Part shown: piece by piece, positions 25,017-32,895 of the stretch
Numbering within the stretch: position 1 is the stretch's first letter
Layout of the letters: each line of letters begins with the position of its first letter
Source: UBA5905 sp964609975
GTDB lineage: Bacteria > Bacillota > Clostridia > Oscillospirales > Acutalibacteraceae
Assembly (NCBI GenBank): GCA_964609975.1
Contig: CAZSTR010000004.1
Coordinates: 4,304 to 68,303 of the forward strand
DNA: 64,000 nt
Reading direction: 5' to 3'
Notes under the pieces: generated by a model
What the model saw: only the letters and a program-made list of their open reading frames with translations
Databases searched by the model: none
Told to the model about the DNA's origin: nothing
Translations under genes and position numbers: made by a program

Positions 25017-27161
25017 ATGGATATTCAAGCGACCTTAGCCAACGAGCTGCACCTGAAGGCTTCCCAGGTGGAAAACGCGGTGCGGCTATTGGATGACGGA
25101 AACACGGTTCCCTTCATCGCCCGCTATCGCAAGGAGCAGACCGGCTCTCTGGACGACCAGGTGCTGCGGGAGCTGGCCGAGCGGCTGACCTATCTGCGGG
25201 GGCTAGAGGAAACCCGCGAAAAATACACGGCGGTCATCGAGGAGCAGGGCGCACTGACCGAGGAGCTGGCGGCGGCGCTGGCGACGGCCACCACCTTAAC
25301 CGAGCTGGAGGATCTCTATCGCCCCTATCGGCCAAAGCGGCGCACCCGCGCCACCGTGGCGAAGGAGAAGGGACTTCAGCCTCTGGCCGAAGCCCTGTAT
25401 GCCCAGGAGCCGGGCGCACAGCCACCAGAGAAGCTGGCAGAGGCCTTTCTCAATGAGGCTGTGCCGACGGGGGAGGAGGCGCTGGCCGGCGCACGGGACA
25501 TCATCGCCGAATGGATTTCCGAGGATGCCACGGTGCGCAAGCGTCTGCGGGTTGTGTGCTTCGCCAACGGCTTTCTCACCGCCAAGGCGACGAGGGAGGA
25601 GGACAGCGTCTATCGGAACTATTACGATTTCCGCGAGCCGCTGAACCGGGTGCCGGGGCACCGAATTTTGGCAATCAACCGAGGCGAGCGGGAGGAGTTT
25701 CTGCGGGTGCGCGTGGACTTCGACCCCGCTCACGCCCTGCGCATCGTGCTGTCGGAGCATCTAAAAAAGACCAGCCCCTCCACCGACCAAGTGCAGGCGG
25801 CCGCCGAGGACGCCTATGACCGCCTGATTTTCCCGGCGCTGGAGCGAGAAATGCGAAACACCCTCACCGAAAGCGCTTCCACCGCCGCCATTCAGGTGTT
25901 TTCCACCAATCTGCGCCAGCTTTTGATGCAGCCCCCGGTGAAGGGGAAGGTGACGCTGGGACTGGATCCAGGATACCAGCATGGCTGTAAAACCGCCGTC
26001 GTCGATGCCACCGGAAAGGTGCTAGACACCGGCATCGTCTATCCCGTTCCCCAATTCAAGCGCACCGCCGAGGCGAAACGAATTCTCAGCGGCTTCATCC
26101 AAAAATACGGCGTGGAGGTCATCGCCATCGGCAACGGCACCGCTTCCCACGAAACCGAGGTTTTCGTGGCGGAGCTGTTGCGCGAGCCGGGGAATGACCG
26201 GGTTTCCTATATGGTGGTCAGCGAGGCGGGCGCCTCGGTCTATTCCGCCTCAAAGCTGGCAGCGCAGGAGTTCCCGGACTATGATGTCAATCTGCGCTCG
26301 GCAGTATCTATCGCCCGCCGCCTGCAGGACCCGCTGGCAGAGCTTGTGAAAATCGACCCGAAGGCCATCGGCGTCGGACAATATCAGCATGACCTGCCCC
26401 AGGCCCATTTGAACGATGCTCTCGGCGGCGTAGTGGAGTCCTGCGTGAATGCCGTGGGCGTGGATTTGAACACCGCGTCCGTCCCTCTGCTGGAGCAGGT
26501 GGCGGGCATCAACGCCACCGTGGCCAAGAACATCGTCGCCTATCGGGAGGAAAACGGCGAATTCCGCTCCCGCGCCGCACTGAAAAAGGTGCCGAAGCTG
26601 GGACCGAAGGCCTTTGAGCAATGCGCCGGCTTCCTGCGCGTGCCGGAAAGCGCGAACCCGCTAGATCGCACGGCGGTGCACCCGGAAAGCTATGCCGCGG
26701 CGCAGAAGCTGTTGGAGGAATGTGGCCGCACGGCGGACAATGTGGTCGGGCTGGAGGAGCAGGCAGCGACCATTGGCCTTTCCGTCCTGGCGGAACGGCT
26801 GGGCGTGGGTGAACCAACCCTGCGGGACATCATCGCCGAGCTGCAACACCCCGGCCGCGACCCGCGGGATGAGCTTCCGGCGCCCCTGCTGCGCACCGAT
26901 GTGCTGGGCATTGAATCGCTGAAGGTCGGCATGGAGCTGACCGGAACGGTGCGCAATGTGGTGGATTTCGGCGCCTTCGTGGACATCGGCGTTCATGAGG
27001 ACGGCCTTGTGCACATTTCTCAAATCACCAACCGCTTCATCAAGCATCCCTCCGAGGTGCTGAAGGTGGGCGATGTGGTGACCGTTTGGGTGCTGTCGGT
27101 GGATGTGGCGAAAAAGCGCATCGGGCTAACCATGAAGCGCCCGATGGAAACCAACGGCTGA
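25017..27161 (+). CDS. tex: Tex family S1 RNA-binding protein
   Basis: A 714-residue Tex/YhgF protein, a conserved nucleic-acid-binding factor linked to transcription and stress fitness. Order of domains: helical Tex N-terminal (LDDGNTVPFIARYRKEQTGSLDD motif near residue 25), YqgF-like RNase H fold (LGLDPGYQHGCKTAVVD, about 315-440), helix-hairpin-helix (LNTASVPLLEQVAGI and YREENGEFRSRAAL, about 480-545) and a C-terminal S1 domain (LTGTVRNVVDFGAFVDIGV, about 640-710). All modules are complete and the length is slightly below the usual 720-780. Single-gene unit behind its own promoter; the DtxR-type gene downstream has a separate promoter. Confidence 0.96.
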   Translation: MDIQATLANELHLKASQVENAVRLLDDGNTVPFIARYRKEQTGSLDDQVLRELAERLTYLRGLEETREKYTAVIEEQGALTEELAAALATATTLTELEDLYRPYRPKRRTRATVAKEKGLQPLAEALYAQEPGAQPPEKLAEAFLNEAVPTGEEALAGARDIIAEWISEDATVRKRLRVVCFANGFLTAKATREEDSVYRNYYDFREPLNRVPGHRILAINRGEREEFLRVRVDFDPAHALRIVLSEHLKKTSPSTDQVQAAAEDAYDRLIFPALEREMRNTLTESASTAAIQVFSTNLRQLLMQPPVKGKVTLGLDPGYQHGCKTAVVDATGKVLDTGIVYPVPQFKRTAEAKRILSGFIQKYGVEVIAIGNGTASHETEVFVAELLREPGNDRVSYMVVSEAGASVYSASKLAAQEFPDYDVNLRSAVSIARRLQDPLAELVKIDPKAIGVGQYQHDLPQAHLNDALGGVVESCVNAVGVDLNTASVPLLEQVAGINATVAKNIVAYREENGEFRSRAALKKVPKLGPKAFEQCAGFLRVPESANPLDRTAVHPESYAAAQKLLEECGRTADNVVGLEEQAATIGLSVLAERLGVGEPTLRDIIAELQHPGRDPRDELPAPLLRTDVLGIESLKVGMELTGTVRNVVDFGAFVDIGVHEDGLVHISQITNRFIKHPSEVLKVGDVVTVWVLSVDVAKKRIGLTMKRPMETNG

Positions 27162-27214
27162 CCGGGAAAACAGCCACCCTTCTCGAAGAACCGTCGCTTC
27201 CCATGAAGTTTTTC

Positions 27215-27243
27215 TTGCTTTTATTCCGCTTGTTCGGTATAAT
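27215..27243 (+). promoter_or_regulatory. Predicted promoter of the DtxR-family gene
   Basis: -35 TTGCTT at 27215-27220, 17-base spacer, -10 TATAAT at 27238-27243. Confidence 0.7.
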
Positions 27244-27306
27244 GGAGCATATACCCTCCGGCGACGCCGGAAAACATTCGAAAAAAACAAGGAGTGCTGC
27301 ACCGCT

Positions 27307-27672
27307 ATGCATTTACAGGAATCCGGCGAAATGTATTTGGAAACCATTTGGGTTTTATCCCGCCAGCGTCCCCATGTGCGCTCCATTGATGTGTGCGAGC
27401 ACATGGGCTATTCGAAGCCCAGCGTCAGCCGCGCCATGGGACTGTTGAAAAACGGCGGCTTCATCACCGTGGACGCGGACGGCTTCATCACCCTCACCGC
27501 CGAGGGCTTGCGGGTGGCGCAGAAGGTATATGAGCGGCACACGGTGCTGTCCGACTGTTTGAGCCGGTTGGGCGTGAGCCAGGAAACGGCCGCGGCGGAC
27601 GCCTGCCGCATCGAGCATGTGATTAGCGACGAAACCTTCGAGGCCATCAAACGGCACATTCGCACCCAATAA
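27307..27672 (+). CDS. DtxR/MntR-like metal-dependent transcriptional regulator
   Basis: A 121-residue iron- or manganese-dependent repressor. The winged helix (SGEMYLETIWVL, then IDVCEHMGYSKPSVSRAMGLLKNGGFI, about residues 7-50) is followed by a metal-binding and dimerisation domain with ERHTVLSDCL, C-R-I-E-H, and SDETFEAIKRH. Cys99, Glu101 and His102 sit where metal ligands occur in the family. As in MntR, no C-terminal SH3 domain is present. It has its own promoter and terminator; no metal transporter gene adjoins it, so the regulon lies elsewhere. Confidence 0.92.
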   Translation: MHLQESGEMYLETIWVLSRQRPHVRSIDVCEHMGYSKPSVSRAMGLLKNGGFITVDADGFITLTAEGLRVAQKVYERHTVLSDCLSRLGVSQETAAADACRIEHVISDETFEAIKRHIRTQ

Positions 27673-27708
27673 CCGGGCCTTTTCCGGCACAGCCCGGACA
27701 AACAACAG

Positions 27709-27756
27709 AAAAGCGGGACGCCCCAGCCACACAAAAGGCCGGAGCGTCCCGCTTTT
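27709..27756. terminator. Bidirectional terminator between regulator and TSUP gene
   Basis: A 13-bp stem, 27709-27721 with 27744-27756, with A/T tails; the 22-base loop is long. Confidence 0.8.
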
Positions 27757-27770
27757 CTATCGTCCGTTTT

Positions 27771-28547
27771 TCAGGTCAGCAGGGAAAACAACAGCACAAC
27801 CATCCCCAGAACCACCAAAATCACGCCGGTGGCGCGATTGAGAGTTTTCGGCGTGGCCTTGTTAGCCAACACCGCCGCAATGCGCGCCCACAAAAGCGTG
27901 AATACCACGCAAAGGGTGAATACCGTCCAGTCCGGCGCACCGCCGATGGCGAAATGGGACACCGCGCCGGTCAGGGCGGTGAAGGTCATGATGAACACGC
28001 TGGTGCCCACCGCCGTTTTCAGCTCATAGCCCAGCACCGCCGTCAAAATCAACAGCATCATCATGCCGCCGCCGGCGCCCACGAAGCCGCAAATAAACCC
28101 AATCAGCGCTCCGCAAATCACCGACTGCACAGCCCGCTTCCTCCGGGAAACCGACTGCATGGCCTCCTTCGTTGTCATCACCGGACGCACAATAAACTTG
28201 AGTCCCAAAAGGAAGGTCATGAACACCGAAAACCCGCCCATGGTGTTGGAGGGAACGAGACTGGCCGTCAGGCTTCCCACCACGGTGAACACCAGCACGC
28301 TGACCATCATAATCAGCCCGTTGCGAATATCCAGATTTTTGTTTTTTCCATAGGTATATGCCGAGACGGCGCTGGCCAGCACATCCGACGACAGAGCAAT
28401 CCCCACCGCCATATAGGGATCCATCCCTAAAAAGGTGATAAGCATGGGGCTGATCACCGCCGCGGCGCTCATCCCGGCGAAGCCCGTGCCCAGCCCCGCC
28501 CCCATTCCGGCGCAGAAGGTCACCAAAGCCGTCACCCACAAAGACAT
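27771..28547 (-). CDS. TSUP family transporter (TauE/SafE)
   Basis: A 258-residue membrane protein with about eight helices in two homologous halves, each opening with a glycine-rich motif: GMGAGLGTGFAGMSAAAVISPML (about residue 14) and GALIGFICGFVGAGGGMMMLL (about 146). This is the TauE/SafE (sulfite exporter) architecture; members export or import sulfur-containing anions and small organic acids, so the substrate is open. It stands alone, 42 bases downstream of the unknown membrane-anchored gene on the same strand, with which it could be cotranscribed. Confidence 0.88.
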   Translation of the reverse strand: MSLWVTALVTFCAGMGAGLGTGFAGMSAAAVISPMLITFLGMDPYMAVGIALSSDVLASAVSAYTYGKNKNLDIRNGLIMMVSVLVFTVVGSLTASLVPSNTMGGFSVFMTFLLGLKFIVRPVMTTKEAMQSVSRRKRAVQSVICGALIGFICGFVGAGGGMMMLLILTAVLGYELKTAVGTSVFIMTFTALTGAVSHFAIGGAPDWTVFTLCVVFTLLWARIAAVLANKATPKTLNRATGVILVVLGMVVLLFSLLT

Positions 28548-28589
28548 TTCCCCTTCGCTTCCTTCCTGTTTTTGTTATTTTTCAAAAAA

Positions 28590-29300
28590 TCATTCCTGTG
28601 CCGTGGGGCGGTTTTCCGCCAGCACCTGCAACAGCGCCATGCACTGCTGATGTAGCTCCGTTTTCTTTTCCGCCGTGCCAATCGCCTGGCGCACGCCGAA
28701 ATACAGCTCCTCCGGGAAGGTTTTCATAACCACATCCTCCGTGACGCGGCTGTCACCCTTCCAGTTCCAATAGCTCGCCTCGGCCTCCACTCCGGCGGCC
28801 TGAAAGGACAAGGGCGTGAAAAAGCCCGATTCCTTCACCGCGTCGTTATCCATCAGCTGGGTATAATTTTCCGGCTCAAAGGCGAAGAATAAAATGTCAC
28901 CGGTGGCCAAATGCGCCTGCAGCATCTGGGCATTGGTGAAATAGGTTTGCGAGCCACCGGCGCGGTCCATATAGCAGTTGACAATCTGCACCTCCACCGC
29001 GCTATCTCCGTCCAAATCCTCGCCATAGCGGCCGAGCCATTGCTCCATCGCGTCCAGCTGCTGAGTCGAATAGGGCTGCTTCGTCACCAGCAGCACCGTA
29101 TAATCCGGGTCGTTCTTCGTCACCATCTGGCCGATCACCACCGCCAATATTCCCCCCAGCACCACACAGCCCCAAAAGAGCCATTTATAATGATACCAGA
29201 AGTTTTCCCATTTTTCCCGCGGCGTTTTCGGCGGCTCCGCCTTCGGCGTCGGCTTCAAATCCTCCGGGCTGACACCTGCCAGATACATTTCCCTCGCCAT
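28590..29300 (-). CDS. Membrane-anchored protein of unknown function
   Basis: A 236-residue protein I do not recognise. A short cytoplasmic tail rich in Pro and Lys (residues 13-30) leads into an aromatic stretch WENFWYHYKW and one membrane helix at about 41-60, leaving about 175 residues outside. The external part has no cysteines apart from the single NCYMD and CMALL positions and no known motif; its beta/alpha alternation (YTVLLVTKQPY, DILFFAFEPEN) loosely resembles a periplasmic-binding-like fold. The aromatic tail plus helix pattern recurs in clostridial hypothetical proteins (recollection, unverified). AAAAGGAG precedes the start. It lies upstream of the TSUP transporter on the same strand and divergent from argG. 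Confidence 0.75.
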   Translation of the reverse strand: MAREMYLAGVSPEDLKPTPKAEPPKTPREKWENFWYHYKWLFWGCVVLGGILAVVIGQMVTKNDPDYTVLLVTKQPYSTQQLDAMEQWLGRYGEDLDGDSAVEVQIVNCYMDRAGGSQTYFTNAQMLQAHLATGDILFFAFEPENYTQLMDNDAVKESGFFTPLSFQAAGVEAEASYWNWKGDSRVTEDVVMKTFPEELYFGVRQAIGTAEKKTELHQQCMALLQVLAENRPTAQE

Positions 29301-29488
29301 CGCTTTTCGCTCCTTTTTTCACGCACTTTTCTGCCTTATTGTAGCAAATCCGCCGCTACAACGCAAGGGAATTCCCGGACATTTAACAATTTGTTCAAGC
29401 GTTGGGGGCAGTTTGGCCAAATCGGGTGTACAAAACCTCTGCATTTTATAAATATACGCCGAAAATGAATATTTTTTCGTTTTCGCCC

Positions 29489-29516
29489 TTGACTTTTCCG
29501 TTCTTTGGAGTATACT
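29489..29516 (+). promoter_or_regulatory. Predicted promoter of argGH
   Basis: -35 TTGACT at 29489-29494, 16-base spacer, -10 TATACT at 29511-29516, 37 bases before argG. No clear ArgR box was identified. Confidence 0.72.
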
Positions 29517-29553
29517 ATGTCTATCGTTTGAAAATATAGGAGGAAAAAATATC

Positions 29554-30771
29554 ATGAACAAGGAAAATATCAAAAAAGTGGTTTTGGCCTATTCAGGTGG
29601 CTTGGACACCTCCATCATCATTCCCTGGCTGAAGGAAAACTATAACAACTGTGAGGTCATCGCTGTGTCCGGCAATGTGGGACAGGCGGACGAGCTGGAG
29701 GGGCTGGAGGAAAAAGCGCTGAAAACCGGTGCCTCGAAGCTGTATGTGCTGGACTTGACCGACGAATATGTGGATGACTATATCATCCCCACCATGAAGG
29801 CTGGCGCCGTGTATGAGGACTATCTGCTGGGCACCAGCCACGCCCGTCCCTGCATCGCCAAGGGACTGGTGGAAATTGCGAAGAAGGAAAACGCCGACGC
29901 TATTTGCCACGGCTGCACAGGAAAGGGCAACGACCAGGTCCGTTTTGAGCTGGCGGTGAAGCATTTCGCCCCCACCATGCCCATCATCGCCCCCTGGCGG
30001 GAGTGGGACATCCAGTCCCGCGAGGAGGAAATCGAATATGCGGAGGCTCACAATATCCCGCTGAAGATCAACCGGGAAACCAACTATTCCAAGGACAAGA
30101 ACCTGTGGCACCTGTCCCATGAGGGCATGGATTTGGAGGACACCGGAAACGAACCGCAGTATGAGAAGCCCGGCTTTTTGGAGATGGGCGTGTCCCCGCT
30201 GATGGCGCCGGACGCCCCGACCTATGTGACACTGGACTTTATCGCAGGCACTCCCACTGCCCTCAACGGTGAAAAAATGTCCGCCAAGGAAATCATCCTT
30301 CAGCTCAACAAGCTGGGGGGCGAAAACGGCATCGGCATCATCGACATCGTGGAAAACCGGCTGGTTGGCATGAAATGCCGGGGCGTGTATGAGACCCCCG
30401 GCGGCACCATCCTGTATAAAGCCCATGAGGCGCTGGAAAGCCTTTGCCTGGACAAGCTGACCATGCACGAAAAACAGCGGCTGAGCATCACCTTCGCCGA
30501 GCTGGTGTATAACGGTCAGTGGTTCACCCCCCTGCGGGAGGCGCTGTCCGCCTTCGTGGACAAAACCCAGGAAACCGTCACCGGCCAGGTGAAGCTGAAG
30601 CTGTATAAAGGAAACATCATCAAGGCCGGCGTGTGGAGCCCCTATTCCCTGTATAGCGAGGAAATCGCCACCTTCGGCGAAAGCGACTATAACCAGAAGG
30701 ACGCGGAGGGCTTCATCAACCTCTACGGTCTGCCGATTCAGGTGCAGGCCATGGTCAACGGCGAGAAATAA
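29554..30771 (+). CDS. argG: Argininosuccinate synthase
   Basis: Joins citrulline and aspartate with ATP to make argininosuccinate, the penultimate arginine step. The 405-residue length is typical. The N-type ATP pyrophosphatase loop AYSGGLDTSI lies at residues 10-19; GCTGKGNDQVRFE (about 127) and the citrulline/aspartate site with RETNYSKDKNLWHLSHEG (about 180) are intact. GGAGG precedes ATG 29554. argH follows 14 bases after, forming a two-gene operon with its own promoter. Carbamoyl transferase and other arg genes are not in the window. Confidence 0.98.
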   Translation: MNKENIKKVVLAYSGGLDTSIIIPWLKENYNNCEVIAVSGNVGQADELEGLEEKALKTGASKLYVLDLTDEYVDDYIIPTMKAGAVYEDYLLGTSHARPCIAKGLVEIAKKENADAICHGCTGKGNDQVRFELAVKHFAPTMPIIAPWREWDIQSREEEIEYAEAHNIPLKINRETNYSKDKNLWHLSHEGMDLEDTGNEPQYEKPGFLEMGVSPLMAPDAPTYVTLDFIAGTPTALNGEKMSAKEIILQLNKLGGENGIGIIDIVENRLVGMKCRGVYETPGGTILYKAHEALESLCLDKLTMHEKQRLSITFAELVYNGQWFTPLREALSAFVDKTQETVTGQVKLKLYKGNIIKAGVWSPYSLYSEEIATFGESDYNQKDAEGFINLYGLPIQVQAMVNGEK

Positions 30772-30785
30772 ACAGGAGGAGCAGC

Positions 30786-32165
30786 ATGGCAAAGCTATGG
30801 GCCGGTCGCACCGACGGCATCACCGACGCGGCGGCGGACGATTTCAACTCGTCCATTCGGTTTGACTATAAAATGTATCGGCAGGACATCCGGGGGAGCA
30901 TGGCCCATGCGGCCATGCTGGGCGCCCAGCAGATTATCTCCAAGGCGGAGGCGGACGCTCTCATCGACGGCCTGCAGACTCTGCTGGAAGAGCTGGAAAC
31001 AGGCAAGCTGGCCTTCGACCCCTCCTGCGAGGACATTCATATGTTCATCGAGCAGGAGTTGACCGCCCGTCTCGGCGCGGTGGGGAAAAAGTTGCACACC
31101 GCCCGCAGTCGAAATGACCAAGTGGCGCTGGACATTCGCCTGTATCTGCGCGAGGAGCTGGACAATATCATCGCGGCGGTGCGCGCCCTGACCCAGACCG
31201 TGGCGGAAAAGGCGGAACAGCACAAGGATACCGTTCTTCCCGGCTATACCCATCTGCAGAGGGCACAGCCCATCACCTTCGGCCAGCATCTGCTGGCCTA
31301 TACGATGATGCTATTGCGGGATATGGATCGGCTGGCGGACTGCCGCCGGCGGATGAACCAATCCCCCATCGGCTGCTGTGCGCTGGCCGGGACAACCTAC
31401 GCCACCGACCGCCTGGCCGAGGCACAGGCGCTGGGCTTCGACGGCATCTGCCGAAACAGTCTGGACGGCGTGTCCGACCGGGATTTTGGTGTGGAGCTAC
31501 TCAGCGATCTGTCGATTTTGATGATGCATCTGTCCCGCTTTTCCGAGGAGCTGATTCTCTGGTCCAGCTGGGAATTCCGGTTTGTGGAGCTGGATGACGC
31601 CTACACCACCGGCTCCTCCATCATGCCCCAAAAGAAAAACCCGGACATGGCGGAGCTTTGTCGCGGAAAAACCGGCCGGGTATACGGCGACCTGATGGCG
31701 CTGTTGACGGTGCTCAAGGGGCTTCCCCTGGCATACAACAAGGATATGCAGGAGGACAAGGAAGCCCTCTTCGACGCCGTAGAAACGGTGGAGATGTGTC
31801 TGCGGGTATTCACGCCGATGGTTGCCACCATGCGCGTGCGCCCGGAAAAAATGCTGGAAGCGGCACAGGGCGGATTCATCAACGCCACCGATTTAGCCGA
31901 TTATCTGGTGGGCAAGGGGCTTCCCTTCCGGGATGCCTATAAGCTCAGCGGCCAGCTGGTTTCCCGGTGCATGGCCGACGGCCTTGTGCTGGAGACCCTC
32001 CCCCTGACAGTGTATCAGGAATACAGTTCTCTGTTCGAGCAGGATGTATATGAGACGGTGGATTTAACGAACTGCATCCGGCGGCGCATTTCCGCCGGCG
32101 GCACCGGCCCCGCCTCTGTGGAGGAGCAGCTGCGCTTCGTCAGAACCCAGCTGCAACAGCTTTGA
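30786..32165 (+). CDS. argH: Argininosuccinate lyase
   Basis: Cleaves argininosuccinate to arginine and fumarate in the cytosol. The 459-residue protein belongs to the fumarase/aspartase superfamily: HTARSRNDQVALD (about residue 105), PGYTHLQRAQP (about 158) with the catalytic His, and the signature GSSIMPQKKNPDMAEL (about 277) carrying the flexible-loop catalytic Ser. GGAGG upstream. It closes the argGH operon and runs into a long A/T hairpin. Confidence 0.98.
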   Translation: MAKLWAGRTDGITDAAADDFNSSIRFDYKMYRQDIRGSMAHAAMLGAQQIISKAEADALIDGLQTLLEELETGKLAFDPSCEDIHMFIEQELTARLGAVGKKLHTARSRNDQVALDIRLYLREELDNIIAAVRALTQTVAEKAEQHKDTVLPGYTHLQRAQPITFGQHLLAYTMMLLRDMDRLADCRRRMNQSPIGCCALAGTTYATDRLAEAQALGFDGICRNSLDGVSDRDFGVELLSDLSILMMHLSRFSEELILWSSWEFRFVELDDAYTTGSSIMPQKKNPDMAELCRGKTGRVYGDLMALLTVLKGLPLAYNKDMQEDKEALFDAVETVEMCLRVFTPMVATMRVRPEKMLEAAQGGFINATDLADYLVGKGLPFRDAYKLSGQLVSRCMADGLVLETLPLTVYQEYSSLFEQDVYETVDLTNCIRRRISAGGTGPASVEEQLRFVRTQLQQL

Positions 32166-32176
32166 ACCAACAATGA

Positions 32177-32226
32177 AAAAAACAGCTCTGTTTTTCCTTT
32201 GGGAAGAGCAAAGCTGTTTTTTCTTT
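32177..32226. terminator. Terminator after argH
   Basis: An 11-bp stem, 32177-32187 with 32212-32222, followed by T-rich sequence; also terminates the convergent zinc-ribbon gene. Confidence 0.8.
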
Positions 32227-32244
32227 TTCGATTTTCAGCGCTTT

Positions 32245-32604
32245 TTACAGAGCCTTTCCGCACTGGCTGCAATAAGTGGCGCCCTCCGGGTTCATGCTGC
32301 CGCAAGCGGCGCAGGTTTGCTTGCCCCGGCTGTTGTCGATTTCCGCCTGAATGCGGGCGCTGTCCGCGCGCAACTCATTGACCTGCGCCACAAGCTCGCT
32401 CACCGTTTCCTCGTTCAGCTCCATCTGGTTCTGGCGGCTCTCATACAGCAGGCGGCCCAAGGCCTCCATGGTGGACTCCTCCGCCTTCGCATTTTCGGTC
32501 AGTTTATATTTCTGCTTCGCCAAATCCGCCACATCAGTGACCTTCCGTCCGGTGGCCTGTGCCAGACGCTTTCCTTCATAGACCAATTCTTCCCATGTTT
32601 TCAT
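32245..32604 (-). CDS. Small helical protein with C-terminal zinc ribbon
   Basis: A 119-residue cytosolic protein. Residues 1-95 are strongly helical with heptad-like spacing (LVAQVNELRADSARIQAEID), so a coiled coil is likely; the N-terminus (WEELVYEGKRLAQATGRKVTDVADLAKQKYKL) resembles small clostridial proteins of unknown role. The C-terminus is a short zinc ribbon with two knuckles, CAACG and CSQCG, spaced 13 residues apart. There is no membrane helix. It is a monocistronic gene (ribosome site AAAGGAG) with a shared terminator on its 3' side. It could be an adaptor or nucleic-acid-binding protein; the function is unknown. Confidence 0.8.
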   Translation of the reverse strand: MKTWEELVYEGKRLAQATGRKVTDVADLAKQKYKLTENAKAEESTMEALGRLLYESRQNQMELNEETVSELVAQVNELRADSARIQAEIDNSRGKQTCAACGSMNPEGATYCSQCGKAL

Positions 32605-32842
32605 TCGAATCGCTCCTTTCGCCGTTTGTTTTCATTATACCGCAACTTCTTGCGCTTTGCAACCGCTTTTGACGCAATTTTTTTGCCATCCTCATATCAC
32701 AAAAATTCTCGTCCCTCGAATTTTATGAACCCCCTTTCCATTCTCTGCACAAGCTCGTTGGCAAGACCGTTGTTCCTCGAAAACAACCGCGAGGAATAAC
32801 AAAGCCCCTCGACCGGCTGGTGGTATAATCCACACTTCCCCC
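32605..32842. other. Non-coding stretch upstream of the zinc-ribbon gene
   Basis: No gene is supported here. It holds two small inverted repeats: AAAATTC/GAATTTT (32702-32724) and GTTGTTCCTCG against CGAGGAATAAC (about 32773-32803, one mismatch), and a TATAAT at 32823-32828 with no gene in front of it. A 95-codon minus-strand frame across it begins inside hemZ and lacks a ribosome site. It may be a dispersed intergenic repeat. Confidence 0.4.
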
Positions 32843-32892
32843 AAAAAAGGCAGGGCAGACACACCATTTCGTTGTGTCTGCCCTGCCTTTTT
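32843..32892 (-). terminator. Terminator of hemZ
   Basis: A perfect 15-bp stem, 32849-32863 with 32873-32887, followed on the minus strand by six Ts, eight bases past the hemZ stop. Confidence 0.9.
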
Positions 32893-32895
32893 GCT

